Source: Marivita lacus
Lineage (GTDB): Bacteria; Pseudomonadota; Alphaproteobacteria; Rhodobacterales; Rhodobacteraceae
Assembly (NCBI RefSeq): GCF_014637725.1
Contig: NZ_BMFC01000001.1
Location: forward strand, 312,632-376,631
Length of the DNA: 64,000 bases
Reading direction: 5' to 3'
The stretch's first letter is position 1, and the number at the start of each line of letters is the position of its first letter. The translations under genes and the position numbers were made by a program. Under the pieces are notes generated by a model that was not told where the DNA came from, ran no database searches, and saw only the letters and a list, made by a program, of their open reading frames with translations. Shown here one piece after another: positions 39,338-46,827 of the stretch.

Positions 39338-40771
39338 GTGGCTGTGGGGTTTGATCTTTTCGTCGTTTTCGCGGAGATGCGCACCGGGTCCAATCTGCTC
39401 GAGGATTACCTGAACCAGATCAATGGCATCACCTGCCACGGCGAAGCGTTCAATCCGAATTTCATCGGCTATCCGAACCGGGACGAGATCATGGGTGTCT
39501 CCCAGCGCCAACGCGAGGACAACCCGGATCGGTTGCTGCGGGCGATCCGCGGTGGGACCGAGGGTCTGGGCGGGTTTCGCTATTTCCACGATCACGATCC
39601 CCGGGTTCTGGCACCGATCCTGTCGGACCCGCGCTGCGCCAAGATCATCCTGACGCGCAACCCTCTGGACAGCTACATCAGCCTCAAGATCGCGCGGGCG
39701 ACCGATCAGTGGAAGCTGACCAACGTCAAGAACCGCAAGGACGCGCAGGCACATTTCGACCTGCATGAATTCGAACGGCATCTGGGGCAAACACAGGCCT
39801 TCCAGCTCGAGATCATGCGGGCGTTGCAGGTGACCGGCCAAAGCGCATTCTACATCGGCTATGACGATCTGCACGACACCGAAGTGCTGAGCGGACTTGC
39901 GCATTGGCTCGGAGCAGCGGCGGCACCCGACGGGTTTCAGACCAATCTCAAACCACAGAACCCGCAACCCCTGTCGGACAAGGTGGCAAATTTCGGTCAG
40001 ATGGAAACCGCGCTGCGGACGCTTGACCGGTTCGACCTGACGCGCACGCCGAACTTTGAGCCAAGGCGCGGGCCCGTCGTGCCGGCCTATGTTGCCTGCG
40101 CGCGCCATCCTCTGCTGTTCATGCCGATCCGGTCAGGGCCGGAAGAGCAGGTGAAGGCGTGGATGTCGGCGCTGGACGGAGGCGCATCAGACCTGCTGAC
40201 GGATTTCAACCAGAAAAGCCTGCGGGGCTGGTTGCAGGATCATCCCGGTCATCACCGGTTCACCGTGCTGCGCCATCCTCTGGCGCGGGCACATGCCGCT
40301 TTTTGTGACAAGATCCTGAAAACCGGACCCGGAAGCTTTGCCAAGATACGCCACCAGTTGGTCCGGTTTCACGGCCTGAACCTGCCCGAAGACCCGAACG
40401 ATCCCGCCTATGATCTGCGCGCACACAGGGCGGCATTCGAGGGGTTTCTGACCTTCCTGCGGTCAAACCTGAACGGCCAGACCAGCATCCGGGTGGATGC
40501 GCATTGGGCCAGTCAGGTGACCTGCCTGCAGGGCATGTCGGACTTCTGCCTGCCGGACCGCGTGCTTCGAGAAGAGGATTTGCCGTCGGTGCTGGGCCAG
40601 ATGGCCCGCGACCTTGGCGTCGCGCGCGTACCCGAGTGGGATCACGCCGGTGACCCACTTGCCGACCGGCTGGCTCGCATCCATGACAGCGCCCTCGACC
40701 GGCTGTGCCGCGACGCCTATCCGCGCGACTACATGATGTTCGGGTTTTCGGATTTCAGCGCCCCAAGCTGA
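39338..40771 (+). CDS. Double-domain sulfotransferase
   Basis: The 477-aa product holds two sulfotransferase-like halves. The first (about 5-235) has a complete PAPS 5'-phosphosulfate loop EMRTGSNLL (13-21) and a 3'-phosphate loop LTRNPLDSYISLKIA (104-118), like Stf0/NodH enzymes. The second (about 245-477) matches the sulfotransferase-2 family in FTVLRHPLARAHAAFCDKI, DAHWASQ and the end YPRDYMMFGF. In that half the 5' loop reads PIRSGPEEQ instead of PKxxxST and the usual Ser of RxxxRxxS is Ala, so it may be inactive. The GTG start is three bases after the GT14 stop. It should transfer sulfate from PAPS to a surface glycan or glycolipid. Confidence 0.83.
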   Translation: MAVGFDLFVVFAEMRTGSNLLEDYLNQINGITCHGEAFNPNFIGYPNRDEIMGVSQRQREDNPDRLLRAIRGGTEGLGGFRYFHDHDPRVLAPILSDPRCAKIILTRNPLDSYISLKIARATDQWKLTNVKNRKDAQAHFDLHEFERHLGQTQAFQLEIMRALQVTGQSAFYIGYDDLHDTEVLSGLAHWLGAAAAPDGFQTNLKPQNPQPLSDKVANFGQMETALRTLDRFDLTRTPNFEPRRGPVVPAYVACARHPLLFMPIRSGPEEQVKAWMSALDGGASDLLTDFNQKSLRGWLQDHPGHHRFTVLRHPLARAHAAFCDKILKTGPGSFAKIRHQLVRFHGLNLPEDPNDPAYDLRAHRAAFEGFLTFLRSNLNGQTSIRVDAHWASQVTCLQGMSDFCLPDRVLREEDLPSVLGQMARDLGVARVPEWDHAGDPLADRLARIHDSALDRLCRDAYPRDYMMFGFSDFSAPS

Positions 40772-40783
40772 AAGCGCGTGGGG

Positions 40784-41248
40784 TCAGGCGGCCTGAACGG
40801 TGGCTGCTTCGGTGATGATCGTGTGCAGCGTGGAGGGGTCTGGATTGGCCCGCAGTTTTGCACAGAAGCTTTGGTCGCGCAGGGTGCGGGATACAAGCGC
40901 CAGCGCCTTGAGATGTTCGACGCCCGCGTCTTCGGGCGCGAAGAGCGCGAAGATCACATCCACCGGCTGACGGTCGATCGCGTCGAAATCAATCGGCTTT
41001 TCCAACAGGATGAACACGCCGACAACTGCGTTCACACCATCAAGCCGCGCATGCGGCAGCGCGACGCCATGGCCCACACCAGTGGGGCCAAGGCTTTCGC
41101 GTTCAAGAAGCGCCTCGACGGCACGCGAAGCAGAGATGCCATAGGCAGACTCGGCGAGGTCGGCGATGTCGTGCATCAGGCGCTTCTTGCTTGATGCCGT
41201 CGTCACGGCCTTTACGGCCTTCGAATTCAACAGGTCTGCAAATTTCAT
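40784..41248 (-). CDS. ptsN: PTS IIA-like nitrogen-regulatory protein PtsN (EIIA-Ntr)
   Basis: Phosphocarrier of the nitrogen PTS, which signals to potassium transport, nitrogen metabolism and stress pathways. The 154-aa product is one EIIA domain of the fructose/mannitol type, with the phospho-acceptor His66 in VALPHARLDG. The sequence TGVGHGVALPHARLD and the following DFDAIDRQPVDVIFALFAPED are family signatures. Its conserved neighbour hpf lies 41 bases upstream, as in most proteobacteria. It is convergent with the sulfotransferase gene across 12 bases. Confidence 0.95.
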   Translation of the reverse strand: MKFADLLNSKAVKAVTTASSKKRLMHDIADLAESAYGISASRAVEALLERESLGPTGVGHGVALPHARLDGVNAVVGVFILLEKPIDFDAIDRQPVDVIFALFAPEDAGVEHLKALALVSRTLRDQSFCAKLRANPDPSTLHTIITEAATVQAA

Positions 41249-41289
41249 GTGCTGCTCTTTTGGGAACGGTACGCGCCCGTCTATCGAAG

Positions 41290-41853
41290 TTATGGATCAA
41301 TCCAGCCGATGTTGCCATCTTCCCGACGATATACGACGTTCACACCGTCCTTTTTGTCATTTCGGAACACCAGAACAGGCAGTCCCGCCAACTCCATCTG
41401 CATCACCGCTTCGCCCACTGTCAGGGATGGGATCTTTGTCTCCATCTCGGCGACGATGATGGGCTGGAGCGATTCAGGCTCGTCGTCAATCGTATCAACT
41501 TCGCTGGCGAGGATATAAGAGGACGCCCCGAAAAGTTCAACAGGTTCCGGCCTGTCCTTGTGGTGGTCTTTCAGACGCCGTTTGTAGCGGCGCAACTGCT
41601 TGTCCATCTTTTCGCTGCAGGCTTCGAAGGCCGCATAGATTTCCGTTGCATGGGCCTTGGCCGTGGCGTTCAAACCGGTCGACAGGTGCAGCACTGTCTC
41701 GCAAACATATTCATGGGCGCTCTTGGAGAAGACGACAGTCACATCCGTCGGACGGCCGGCATACTTGCCCAGCATCGCATCCAGTTCGGTCTTTACATGT
41801 GTCTGAAGGGCTTCACCAACATCAATCTGTTTGCCGGTTATCTGGTAAAGCAT
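41290..41853 (-). CDS. hpf: Long-form ribosome hibernation-promoting factor
   Basis: Binds the 30S subunit in stationary phase and promotes 100S dimers. The 187-aa length is the long HPF form (short enterobacterial HPF is about 95 residues): an N-terminal S30AE domain (1-100), beginning MLYQITGKQIDVGEALQTHV, a linker, and a C-terminal dimerisation domain (about 128-187) with SLTVGEAVMQMELAGLPVLVFRN split in this form. AAGGA lies seven bases before the ATG. Located between lptB and ptsN, where other proteobacteria have rpoN followed by hpf. Confidence 0.95.
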   Translation of the reverse strand: MLYQITGKQIDVGEALQTHVKTELDAMLGKYAGRPTDVTVVFSKSAHEYVCETVLHLSTGLNATAKAHATEIYAAFEACSEKMDKQLRRYKRRLKDHHKDRPEPVELFGASSYILASEVDTIDDEPESLQPIIVAEMETKIPSLTVGEAVMQMELAGLPVLVFRNDKKDGVNVVYRREDGNIGWIDP

Positions 41854-42024
41854 AGCATTTCCTTTTTATTGTTTTGGTTTCGCACTCGAACGGGACCGGG
41901 CAAGCCCGGGCACGCGTTCAAGGGCAAAAGGTAGATGGCGGCGTGACCGTTGTGTTTCCTTGCCCAGCCGAGGGGGCAGGCGAAGCGAAAATCGACGGTC
42001 TGTGTCTGCAAACGCCATGGGTAT

Positions 42025-42053
42025 ATCTCAATCCCGCATGGGCTTCGTGTCAA
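42025..42053 (-). promoter_or_regulatory. Possible promoter for hpf-ptsN
   Basis: On the minus strand TTGACA (42053-42048) is followed by a 17-base spacer and TGAGAT (42030-42025). The -35 is perfect, the -10 weak; a TATAC lies five bases further on. The 224-base gap between lptB and hpf holds no gene that I can support. Confidence 0.35.
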
Positions 42054-42077
42054 TCATTTCCGTAAAACCGGCGAGAA

Positions 42078-42836
42078 TTATCCGATGCGGAAACTGTCGC
42101 CCAGATAGACGCGACGGACATTTTCGTTGCGCACCACCTCGTCGGGTGACCCGGACATCAGAACCTTGCCATCATGCAGAATATAGGCGCGGTCCACGAT
42201 CTCGAGGGTTTCGCGCACGTTGTGATCGGTGATCAGAACGCCGATGCCGCGTTTCTTGAGATCAGCCACCAGATGACGAATGTCACCGACGCTGATCGGG
42301 TCCACCCCGGCAAAGGGTTCGTCAAGCAGCAGATACTTTGGGTCAGCCGCCAGACAGCGCGCAATCTCGACGCGACGGCGTTCGCCCCCCGACAGGGCCA
42401 GCGCAGGCGCGCGGCGCAGGTGTTCGATGGAAAACTCGCCCAGCAGTTCTTCAAGCCGTTCGCGACGCTTGTGGCGGTCTGGCTGGCTGATATCGAGAAT
42501 GGCGCTGATGTTGTCCTCGACGCTCATGCCGCGAAAGATCGACATTTCCTGAGGCAGATACCCGATCCCCATGCGGGCGCGACGGTACATCGGCAGATAC
42601 GTCGCGTCCTGTCCGTCGATCAGCACCTGCCCGCCTTCGGGGTTCACCAGCCCGGCGATGGCATAAAACGACGTGGTCTTGCCGCTGCCGTTGGGGCCGA
42701 GCAGGGCCACCACTTCGCCGCGATGCACCTCGAGCGAGACATCCCGGATCACGACACGTTTCTTGTAGCTCTTGCGCAGATGCCGGACCAGCAGGCCGCT
42801 TTGCCCCTCGGTGACAGACAGGGCCGGGCCGGGCAT
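42078..42836 (-). CDS. lptB: LPS export ABC transporter ATPase LptB
   Basis: ATPase that powers lipopolysaccharide extraction with LptFG and LptC. The 252-aa product has Walker [10 protein letters not shown] (47-55), the Q-loop region [21 protein letters not shown] signature [13 protein letters not shown] and Walker [14 protein letters not shown], all matching LptB rather than general importers. Its ATG overlaps the lptA stop by one base (TGATG). Last gene of nrnC-lptC-lptA-lptB. Confidence 0.97.
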   Translation of the reverse strand: MPGPALSVTEGQSGLLVRHLRKSYKKRVVIRDVSLEVHRGEVVALLGPNGSGKTTSFYAIAGLVNPEGGQVLIDGQDATYLPMYRRARMGIGYLPQEMSIFRGMSVEDNISAILDISQPDRHKRRERLEELLGEFSIEHLRRAPALALSGGERRRVEIARCLAADPKYLLLDEPFAGVDPISVGDIRHLVADLKKRGIGVLITDHNVRETLEIVDRAYILHDGKVLMSGSPDEVVRNENVRRVYLGDSFRIG

Positions 42837-43321
42837 CAGTTGTCGCCCGACTGGAACACCGTGCGCACGCGACCATTCATCAGGGCGGTTCCCGCTTCGA
42901 GGTCCACATCCATGCTGTCGGAAACAAGCGTGTTCGCGCCTTGCGTCAACAGCACATTGCCGATCATGCGAATGGTGCCGCGATTGACTTCATATTCGGC
43001 AGTATCAGCCTCGGCGGCCTGCTCGCCATTGACCAGCGTCACGCCACCCGTCGCCTCGAGCCGTTCCACACCGCTTTGGTTCTGGGTGTAGAAGACCAGA
43101 ACGCGCGGCGCAGACAGGCGCATGTCACCCTGCCCGATGATGACATTCCCGGTAAAGAGCGCCGATCCGTCGTTTTGCGACACCGTCAGCGAGTCCGCGC
43201 TGACCTCGACGGGAAGCGACGTGTCCTGCTGAACGGTACCAAAGGCGACCTGCGTCCCCTGCGCCTGCACCAAGCTGGCAAAGCAGACCGCGATCACGGT
43301 CATGACTGTTCGGATCATCAT
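42836..43321 (-). CDS. lptA: Periplasmic LPS transport protein LptA
   Basis: Bridge component that carries lipopolysaccharide across the periplasm. The 161-aa product has a signal peptide (1-20, ending SLVQAQ) and a beta-jellyroll OstA domain with [20 protein letters not shown] and [18 protein letters not shown]. Overlaps lptC by four bases and lptB by one, so the three are translationally coupled. Confidence 0.94.
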   Translation of the reverse strand: MMIRTVMTVIAVCFASLVQAQGTQVAFGTVQQDTSLPVEVSADSLTVSQNDGSALFTGNVIIGQGDMRLSAPRVLVFYTQNQSGVERLEATGGVTLVNGEQAAEADTAEYEVNRGTIRMIGNVLLTQGANTLVSDSMDVDLEAGTALMNGRVRTVFQSGDN

Positions 43322-43911
43322 TCGGCCTCGTCCTGTTGCGGGATGTATACCAGCTTTACCCCATCCGTGAACAGCAACTGAATGTCCGAACCGTTTTCAA
43401 TCTCCTCGACCCGGAGTTTTCCCGCCGACAGCGTCACTCCGGGACCGTCCGCCTCGACCTGCGCGGTGCTCTCGATGGACACGCGGTCCATCGCGGCATC
43501 CAGACCTTCCGTCCGCACCGTGTAGCCGGAACTGCTTTGCAACGTCACACCTTCGCGCAGCAGCAGGCGGTCACCTTCTTCCATCCGCCCGACATTGGCG
43601 TCGATCACGATGCGGTTGCCGTCGCTGATATCAATGACCGCCTGAAGGTCGTCCGCGATCATGCCCGAACCGTTCGATGTGCTGAACCGGGCCTGCCGTG
43701 CCGCAATGGTCAGGCCCTGCCCACCCTCGGTCGTGCCCGCATAGAAAGGACTGCCCACCTGTTCGGTCTGCGTCGGGTCCGCGCCCCCGGTCAGCACTGG
43801 GATGTTGACGATCGGGTCGGGGTCACGGGAATAGAGAAAGATCGTGGACAAGAGCACAAGAGCGCCCAGCGGAAGCAGGATCTTCAGCCAGGCGATCAGG
43901 CGTGAATACAT
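43318..43911 (-). CDS. lptC: LPS transport protein LptC
   Basis: Inner-membrane bitopic protein that passes lipopolysaccharide from LptBFG to LptA. The 197-aa product has one N-terminal membrane helix (about 8-26, WLKILLPLGALVLLSTIFLY) and a periplasmic jellyroll domain (about 60-190). Sequence conservation is low in this family; the position upstream of lptA with a four-base overlap and the membrane helix plus beta domain support the name. Seventeen bases separate it from nrnC. Confidence 0.9.
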   Translation of the reverse strand: MYSRLIAWLKILLPLGALVLLSTIFLYSRDPDPIVNIPVLTGGADPTQTEQVGSPFYAGTTEGGQGLTIAARQARFSTSNGSGMIADDLQAVIDISDGNRIVIDANVGRMEEGDRLLLREGVTLQSSSGYTVRTEGLDAAMDRVSIESTAQVEADGPGVTLSAGKLRVEEIENGSDIQLLFTDGVKLVYIPQQDEAE

Positions 43912-43928
43912 CTTATTTGTCCGCGCGA

Positions 43929-44543
43929 TCAGCTATGCGCGAAAATGTCGATGTCGGGCCACCCGGCAAGGTCAAGCTGAGCGCGCGTGGGCAGGAAGTC
44001 GAAACAGGATTGCGCCAGTTCGGCACGTCCCTCGCGTTCCAGCATTTCCTGCAGGACGTCGCGCAGCTTGTGCAGGTAAAGGACATCGGACGCCGCATAA
44101 TCGACCTGTGCCTGGCTCAGGGTTTCGGACCCCCAGTCACTTGACTGCTGTTGCTTGGAAATGTCGATTCCCAGATGCTCCTGCAACAGCACCTTGAGCC
44201 CGTGGCGGTCCGTATAGGTGCGGATCAGGCGGCTGGCGATCTTGGTACAGAAGACCGGCGCGGTCACGACGCCAAAGGCGTTCTGCATGGCGGCGATATC
44301 GAAGCGGCCAAAGTGAAAGAGCTTGAGCACATTCGGATCGGTCAGCAGCTTTTCAAGGTTGGGTGCAGAGGTCTGCCCCTTTTCGATCTGCACGAGATGG
44401 GCCGTGCCGTCACCGCTCGACAATTGCACGACGCAAAGGCGATCGCGGCGCGGGTGCAGCCCCATCGTCTCGCAGTCGATGGCGACCTCGGGTCCGAGGT
44501 CAAGCCCGGCCGGAAGATCGCGTGCATGGACAGTATGGGCCAT
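43929..44543 (-). CDS. nrnC: NrnC-type oligoribonuclease (RNase D-like 3'-5' exonuclease)
   Basis: The 204-aa product is only the DEDDy exonuclease domain and lacks the HRDC domains of true RNase D. Catalytic residues are D23 and E25 in IDCETMG, D82 in GRFDIAAM, and Y149 and D153 in VDYAASDVLYL. The alphaproteobacterial NrnC family has this length and degrades diribonucleotides such as pApG and pGpG, taking the place of oligoribonuclease. It would thus complete cyclic-di-GMP turnover, relevant to surface glycan control. It is the first gene of a run with lptC, lptA and lptB. Confidence 0.87.
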   Translation of the reverse strand: MAHTVHARDLPAGLDLGPEVAIDCETMGLHPRRDRLCVVQLSSGDGTAHLVQIEKGQTSAPNLEKLLTDPNVLKLFHFGRFDIAAMQNAFGVVTAPVFCTKIASRLIRTYTDRHGLKVLLQEHLGIDISKQQQSSDWGSETLSQAQVDYAASDVLYLHKLRDVLQEMLEREGRAELAQSCFDFLPTRAQLDLAGWPDIDIFAHS

Positions 44544-44696
44544 TGGAAGTCATCCTGCTCTTGGAACATGATGGGCAGATAGACCTTCGCCGATTGTGGC
44601 GCAACCTGCGCAGGCTTGCCGCAGTTTGGTCCGATTCGGGAATTTCGGACACGATTCGGGCTCATTCGTGTCGCAAGTTGTCTTTCGATAGCCTCA

Positions 44697-44727
44697 ATTA
44701 TACCAAATATATTTCACTTTGTGTCAG
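44697..44727 (-). promoter_or_regulatory. Strong extended -10 promoter towards nrnC-lptCAB
   Basis: On the minus strand the perfect TATAAT (44702-44697) is preceded by TGG, an extended -10 element, and by CTGACA (44727-44722) across a 19-base spacer. The spacer is long but an extended -10 tolerates that. The start would lie about 145 bases before nrnC. Confidence 0.55.
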
Positions 44728-44749
44728 TTCGTGATATCGTCATCTGACA
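44722..44749. promoter_or_regulatory. 28-base nested dyad overlapping the promoter's -35
   Basis: TGTCAG (44722-44727) and CTGACA (44744-44749) are perfect inverted arms, and the self-complementary GATATC (44733-44738) shares exactly the same centre (44735.5). The left arm coincides with the minus-strand -35 element, which is what a repressor operator would look like. Confidence 0.45.
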
Positions 44750-45449
44750 TGTAATGCTATAGCGCTTTACGGCTGTTCCGCCTGAAACCCTGTAACAATT
44801 GACCCCACCATTGTCTCGCACGCGGCAACAATCTGTTTTTTCGCAGTAGATTGGCGACTTTACGCGACTGTCAACGTTGACGAAACAATCCGGTGGACAT
44901 GTCTCGAACTGGTACTGCTTCGTGACGAAAGTAACGGTCAATCGTGCAGCCGCAGCATGATTGATCACGCAAAGTGTCCAATTTGCAGGTGCGGGCGCGT
45001 TCGGCCACAGCGCTCGGCACTGGCTGGACCCTTCGTTTTGCCCCAATTCAGCCATTTTAGGGCACAGGATGAAAAAGTGATTCAATGGCGCAATTTGCCT
45101 GAAATCCGGACGACCCGCAGCGCACCCAGAAGAAGATTACGTATTGGGAATACACGCAAAAGTTTTTCCCCGTTCCAGAAGTTGACCGGAATAAGGCGGA
45201 AGGTCATAAAGAGGTCATGCTTTGGCAGGCCACAATCCTGCCGCATTATCGTAAGGCACTTGGGGGCTGGTGCTTCTTCTAGGAGTTGCGTGAGGGTTCG
45301 TCTGCTGAAGTCTGCCACATAGTCTGAAAATCTGAATACCGGTCCCACGGCCGAGTTCAATGTTCGCGGCAACATGCTGTGAGCAAACAACGATTTCATG
45401 CTTGAAGCGTCCAGCGGCGACCCGATCGCATAGGGTCAACAGGGTCTCA

Positions 45450-46139
45450 ATGACACTTCACATTCGCCAGCCACGTCCGCACGCCAATATCGAAACTCTG
45501 GTCAACGCGGCTTTTTCGAAGACCGAACCGACAAGCATCTACCGTGACCGCTTCAAGCGTGTCCTCGACGTCACTCTTGTGATCATGGCCGCACCCGCCG
45601 TGCTTCTGGTGCTTGGGATTTGCGCTCTTCTGATCGCCCGCGATGGCGGATCGCCCTTCTATCATCAAAACCGCATCGGCCAGTTCGGCAAGACCTTCAA
45701 GATGTGGAAACTGCGCAGCATGGTGGCGAATGCCGATGCTGCACTCGAACACCACCTGAATGCCAACCCGGCGGCCCGGATCGAATGGAACCGCAACCAG
45801 AAACTCCGTCATGATCCCCGGATCACAAAGGTAGGCCAGATGCTGCGCAAGACCTCGCTGGACGAGTTGCCGCAGCTGTGGAACGTGCTGAAAGGCGACA
45901 TGTCGCTGGTCGGCCCGCGCCCGATGATGGTGGATCAGCAGGCGCTCTATCCCGGTTCTGCCTATTACGCGCTGCGTCCCGGTCTGACCGGCTTCTGGCA
46001 AGTGTCCGTCCGCCACGAAAGCAGCTTTGCCGAGCGTGCGACCTACGATGCGGAATATCTGCGCAAGGTCACCTTTGCTCAGGACATTTCGGTGATGCTG
46101 AAGACCGTCAGCGTCGTGACCAAAGGCACCGGCTGCTGA
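45450..46139 (+). CDS. ExoY-like undecaprenyl-phosphate sugar-1-phosphate transferase
   Basis: Initiates exopolysaccharide synthesis by moving a sugar-1-phosphate to undecaprenyl phosphate at the inner membrane. The 229-aa product has one membrane helix (about 41-63) following a basic YRDRFKRVLD, then the bacterial sugar transferase core: PFYHQNRIGQFGKTFKMWKL, the catalytic KTSLDELPQLWNVLKGDMS and GPRPMM with the conserved Asp-Glu, and RPGLTGFWQVSVR. The short form with one helix matches ExoY/WecP-like enzymes. ATG 45450 was chosen over 45360, whose extra N-terminal part resembles no family. Its stop abuts the stop of the next gene. Confidence 0.92.
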   Translation: MTLHIRQPRPHANIETLVNAAFSKTEPTSIYRDRFKRVLDVTLVIMAAPAVLLVLGICALLIARDGGSPFYHQNRIGQFGKTFKMWKLRSMVANADAALEHHLNANPAARIEWNRNQKLRHDPRITKVGQMLRKTSLDELPQLWNVLKGDMSLVGPRPMMVDQQALYPGSAYYALRPGLTGFWQVSVRHESSFAERATYDAEYLRKVTFAQDISVMLKTVSVVTKGTGC

Positions 46140-46694
46140 TCAGGCAGACCGGGCCGCTAGGGCGTGGCGGCGCAGGCTTTGCATCAGATCGTCCAGCGCC
46201 TTGGCATTGATCTCGTTGATAAGCCGCCCGTCTTCGTCCCATTGCTGAGAGGTCGCCCCGACCAAAACCTCGGGACCGGTCAGCAACACCGGGCGGAATG
46301 GTGTGAGACAGAGCCGCGCCATGTTCTGCGTGCGCTCGCCACCAGCCCGCCCGGCCGCCGCCGACATGACCGCGACCGGCGTGTCTGCCCAAGGCGCGCC
46401 CTTGGTGCGGCTGATCCAGTCCAGCGCGTTCTTGAGCACACCTGAAATGCCCTTGTTGTATTCCGGCGTGGCGACGATCACCGCATCGGCAGCCGCGATC
46501 TGATCCGACAGTGTCTGGACTTCTTCGGGGATGCCGGTGTCGTTTTCCAAGTCCCCGTCATAAAGCGGCAGACGCAGATTGCCTTCGGTGAACTCCGCCT
46601 CTCCGAAACGGCGCACCGCCTCGAGCATGAGCAAGCGGTTGGTCGACGCCTGACGCAACGACCCGCACAGGCCCACGAGTTTCAAATCCGCCAT
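46140..46694 (-). CDS. NADPH-dependent FMN reductase / quinone reductase family flavoprotein
   Basis: The 184-aa product begins with the FMN phosphate loop GSLRQASTNRLL (11-22) and has the ATPEYNKGISGVLKNALDW segment that binds the isoalloxazine, both typical of NADPH:FMN reductases related to ChrR/YieF. Likely cytosolic and involved in flavin supply or in reducing quinones and similar electrophiles; substrate unknown. The ATG at 46694 follows a ribosome site AGGAGAAAG. Convergent with the ExoY-like gene, the two stops forming TGATCA. Confidence 0.9.
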   Translation of the reverse strand: MADLKLVGLCGSLRQASTNRLLMLEAVRRFGEAEFTEGNLRLPLYDGDLENDTGIPEEVQTLSDQIAAADAVIVATPEYNKGISGVLKNALDWISRTKGAPWADTPVAVMSAAAGRAGGERTQNMARLCLTPFRPVLLTGPEVLVGATSQQWDEDGRLINEINAKALDDLMQSLRRHALAARSA

Positions 46695-46780
46695 TTTGTC
46701 TTTCTCCTGCTTTGACGCGTTGACATGTGGCCCGCATCAAGGGCGCGGCAACCCATCGCCGGGACGATACGCATGAAAAA

Positions 46781-46803
46781 GCCCGCGCCACCGGGGCGCG
46801 GGC
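46781..46803 (-). terminator. Intrinsic terminator after the OmpA lipoprotein gene
   Basis: GCCCGCGCC (46781-46789) pairs perfectly with GGCGCGGGC (46795-46803) over a five-base loop, with a T-run on the minus strand (TTTTTC) and AATTTTT on the plus side. Confidence 0.85.
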
Positions 46804-46827
46804 CAATTTTTCGGACAGATCGAAGGA

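Larger units (their letters stand above)
44544..45449. other. 906-base non-coding region between nrnC and the ExoY-like gene
   Basis: This is the longest gene-free stretch in the window and looks richer in AT than its surroundings. Short open frames inside lack ribosome sites and family-like sequence. It holds a strong minus-strand promoter, a nested dyad (44722-44749), GCTATAGC (44756-44763) and a perfect 12-base palindrome GTCAACGTTGAC (44870-44881). It probably carries the control elements for both flanking transcripts; a small RNA cannot be excluded. Confidence 0.6.

Noticed and set aside
37517-40108. 863-codon minus-strand open frame
   Set aside because: Antisense to the GT14 and sulfotransferase genes; no domain or start signal.
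39338-40771. Double sulfotransferase as two genes merged by a sequencing frameshift
   Set aside because: One uninterrupted frame joins both halves, no start codon with a ribosome site occurs at the junction, and codon use is uniform.
44714-45322. Overlapping frames of about 120 codons on both strands in the long non-coding region
   Set aside because: No ribosome sites, Cys- and Arg-rich mixed composition with no family character, and they overlap promoter and dyad elements.
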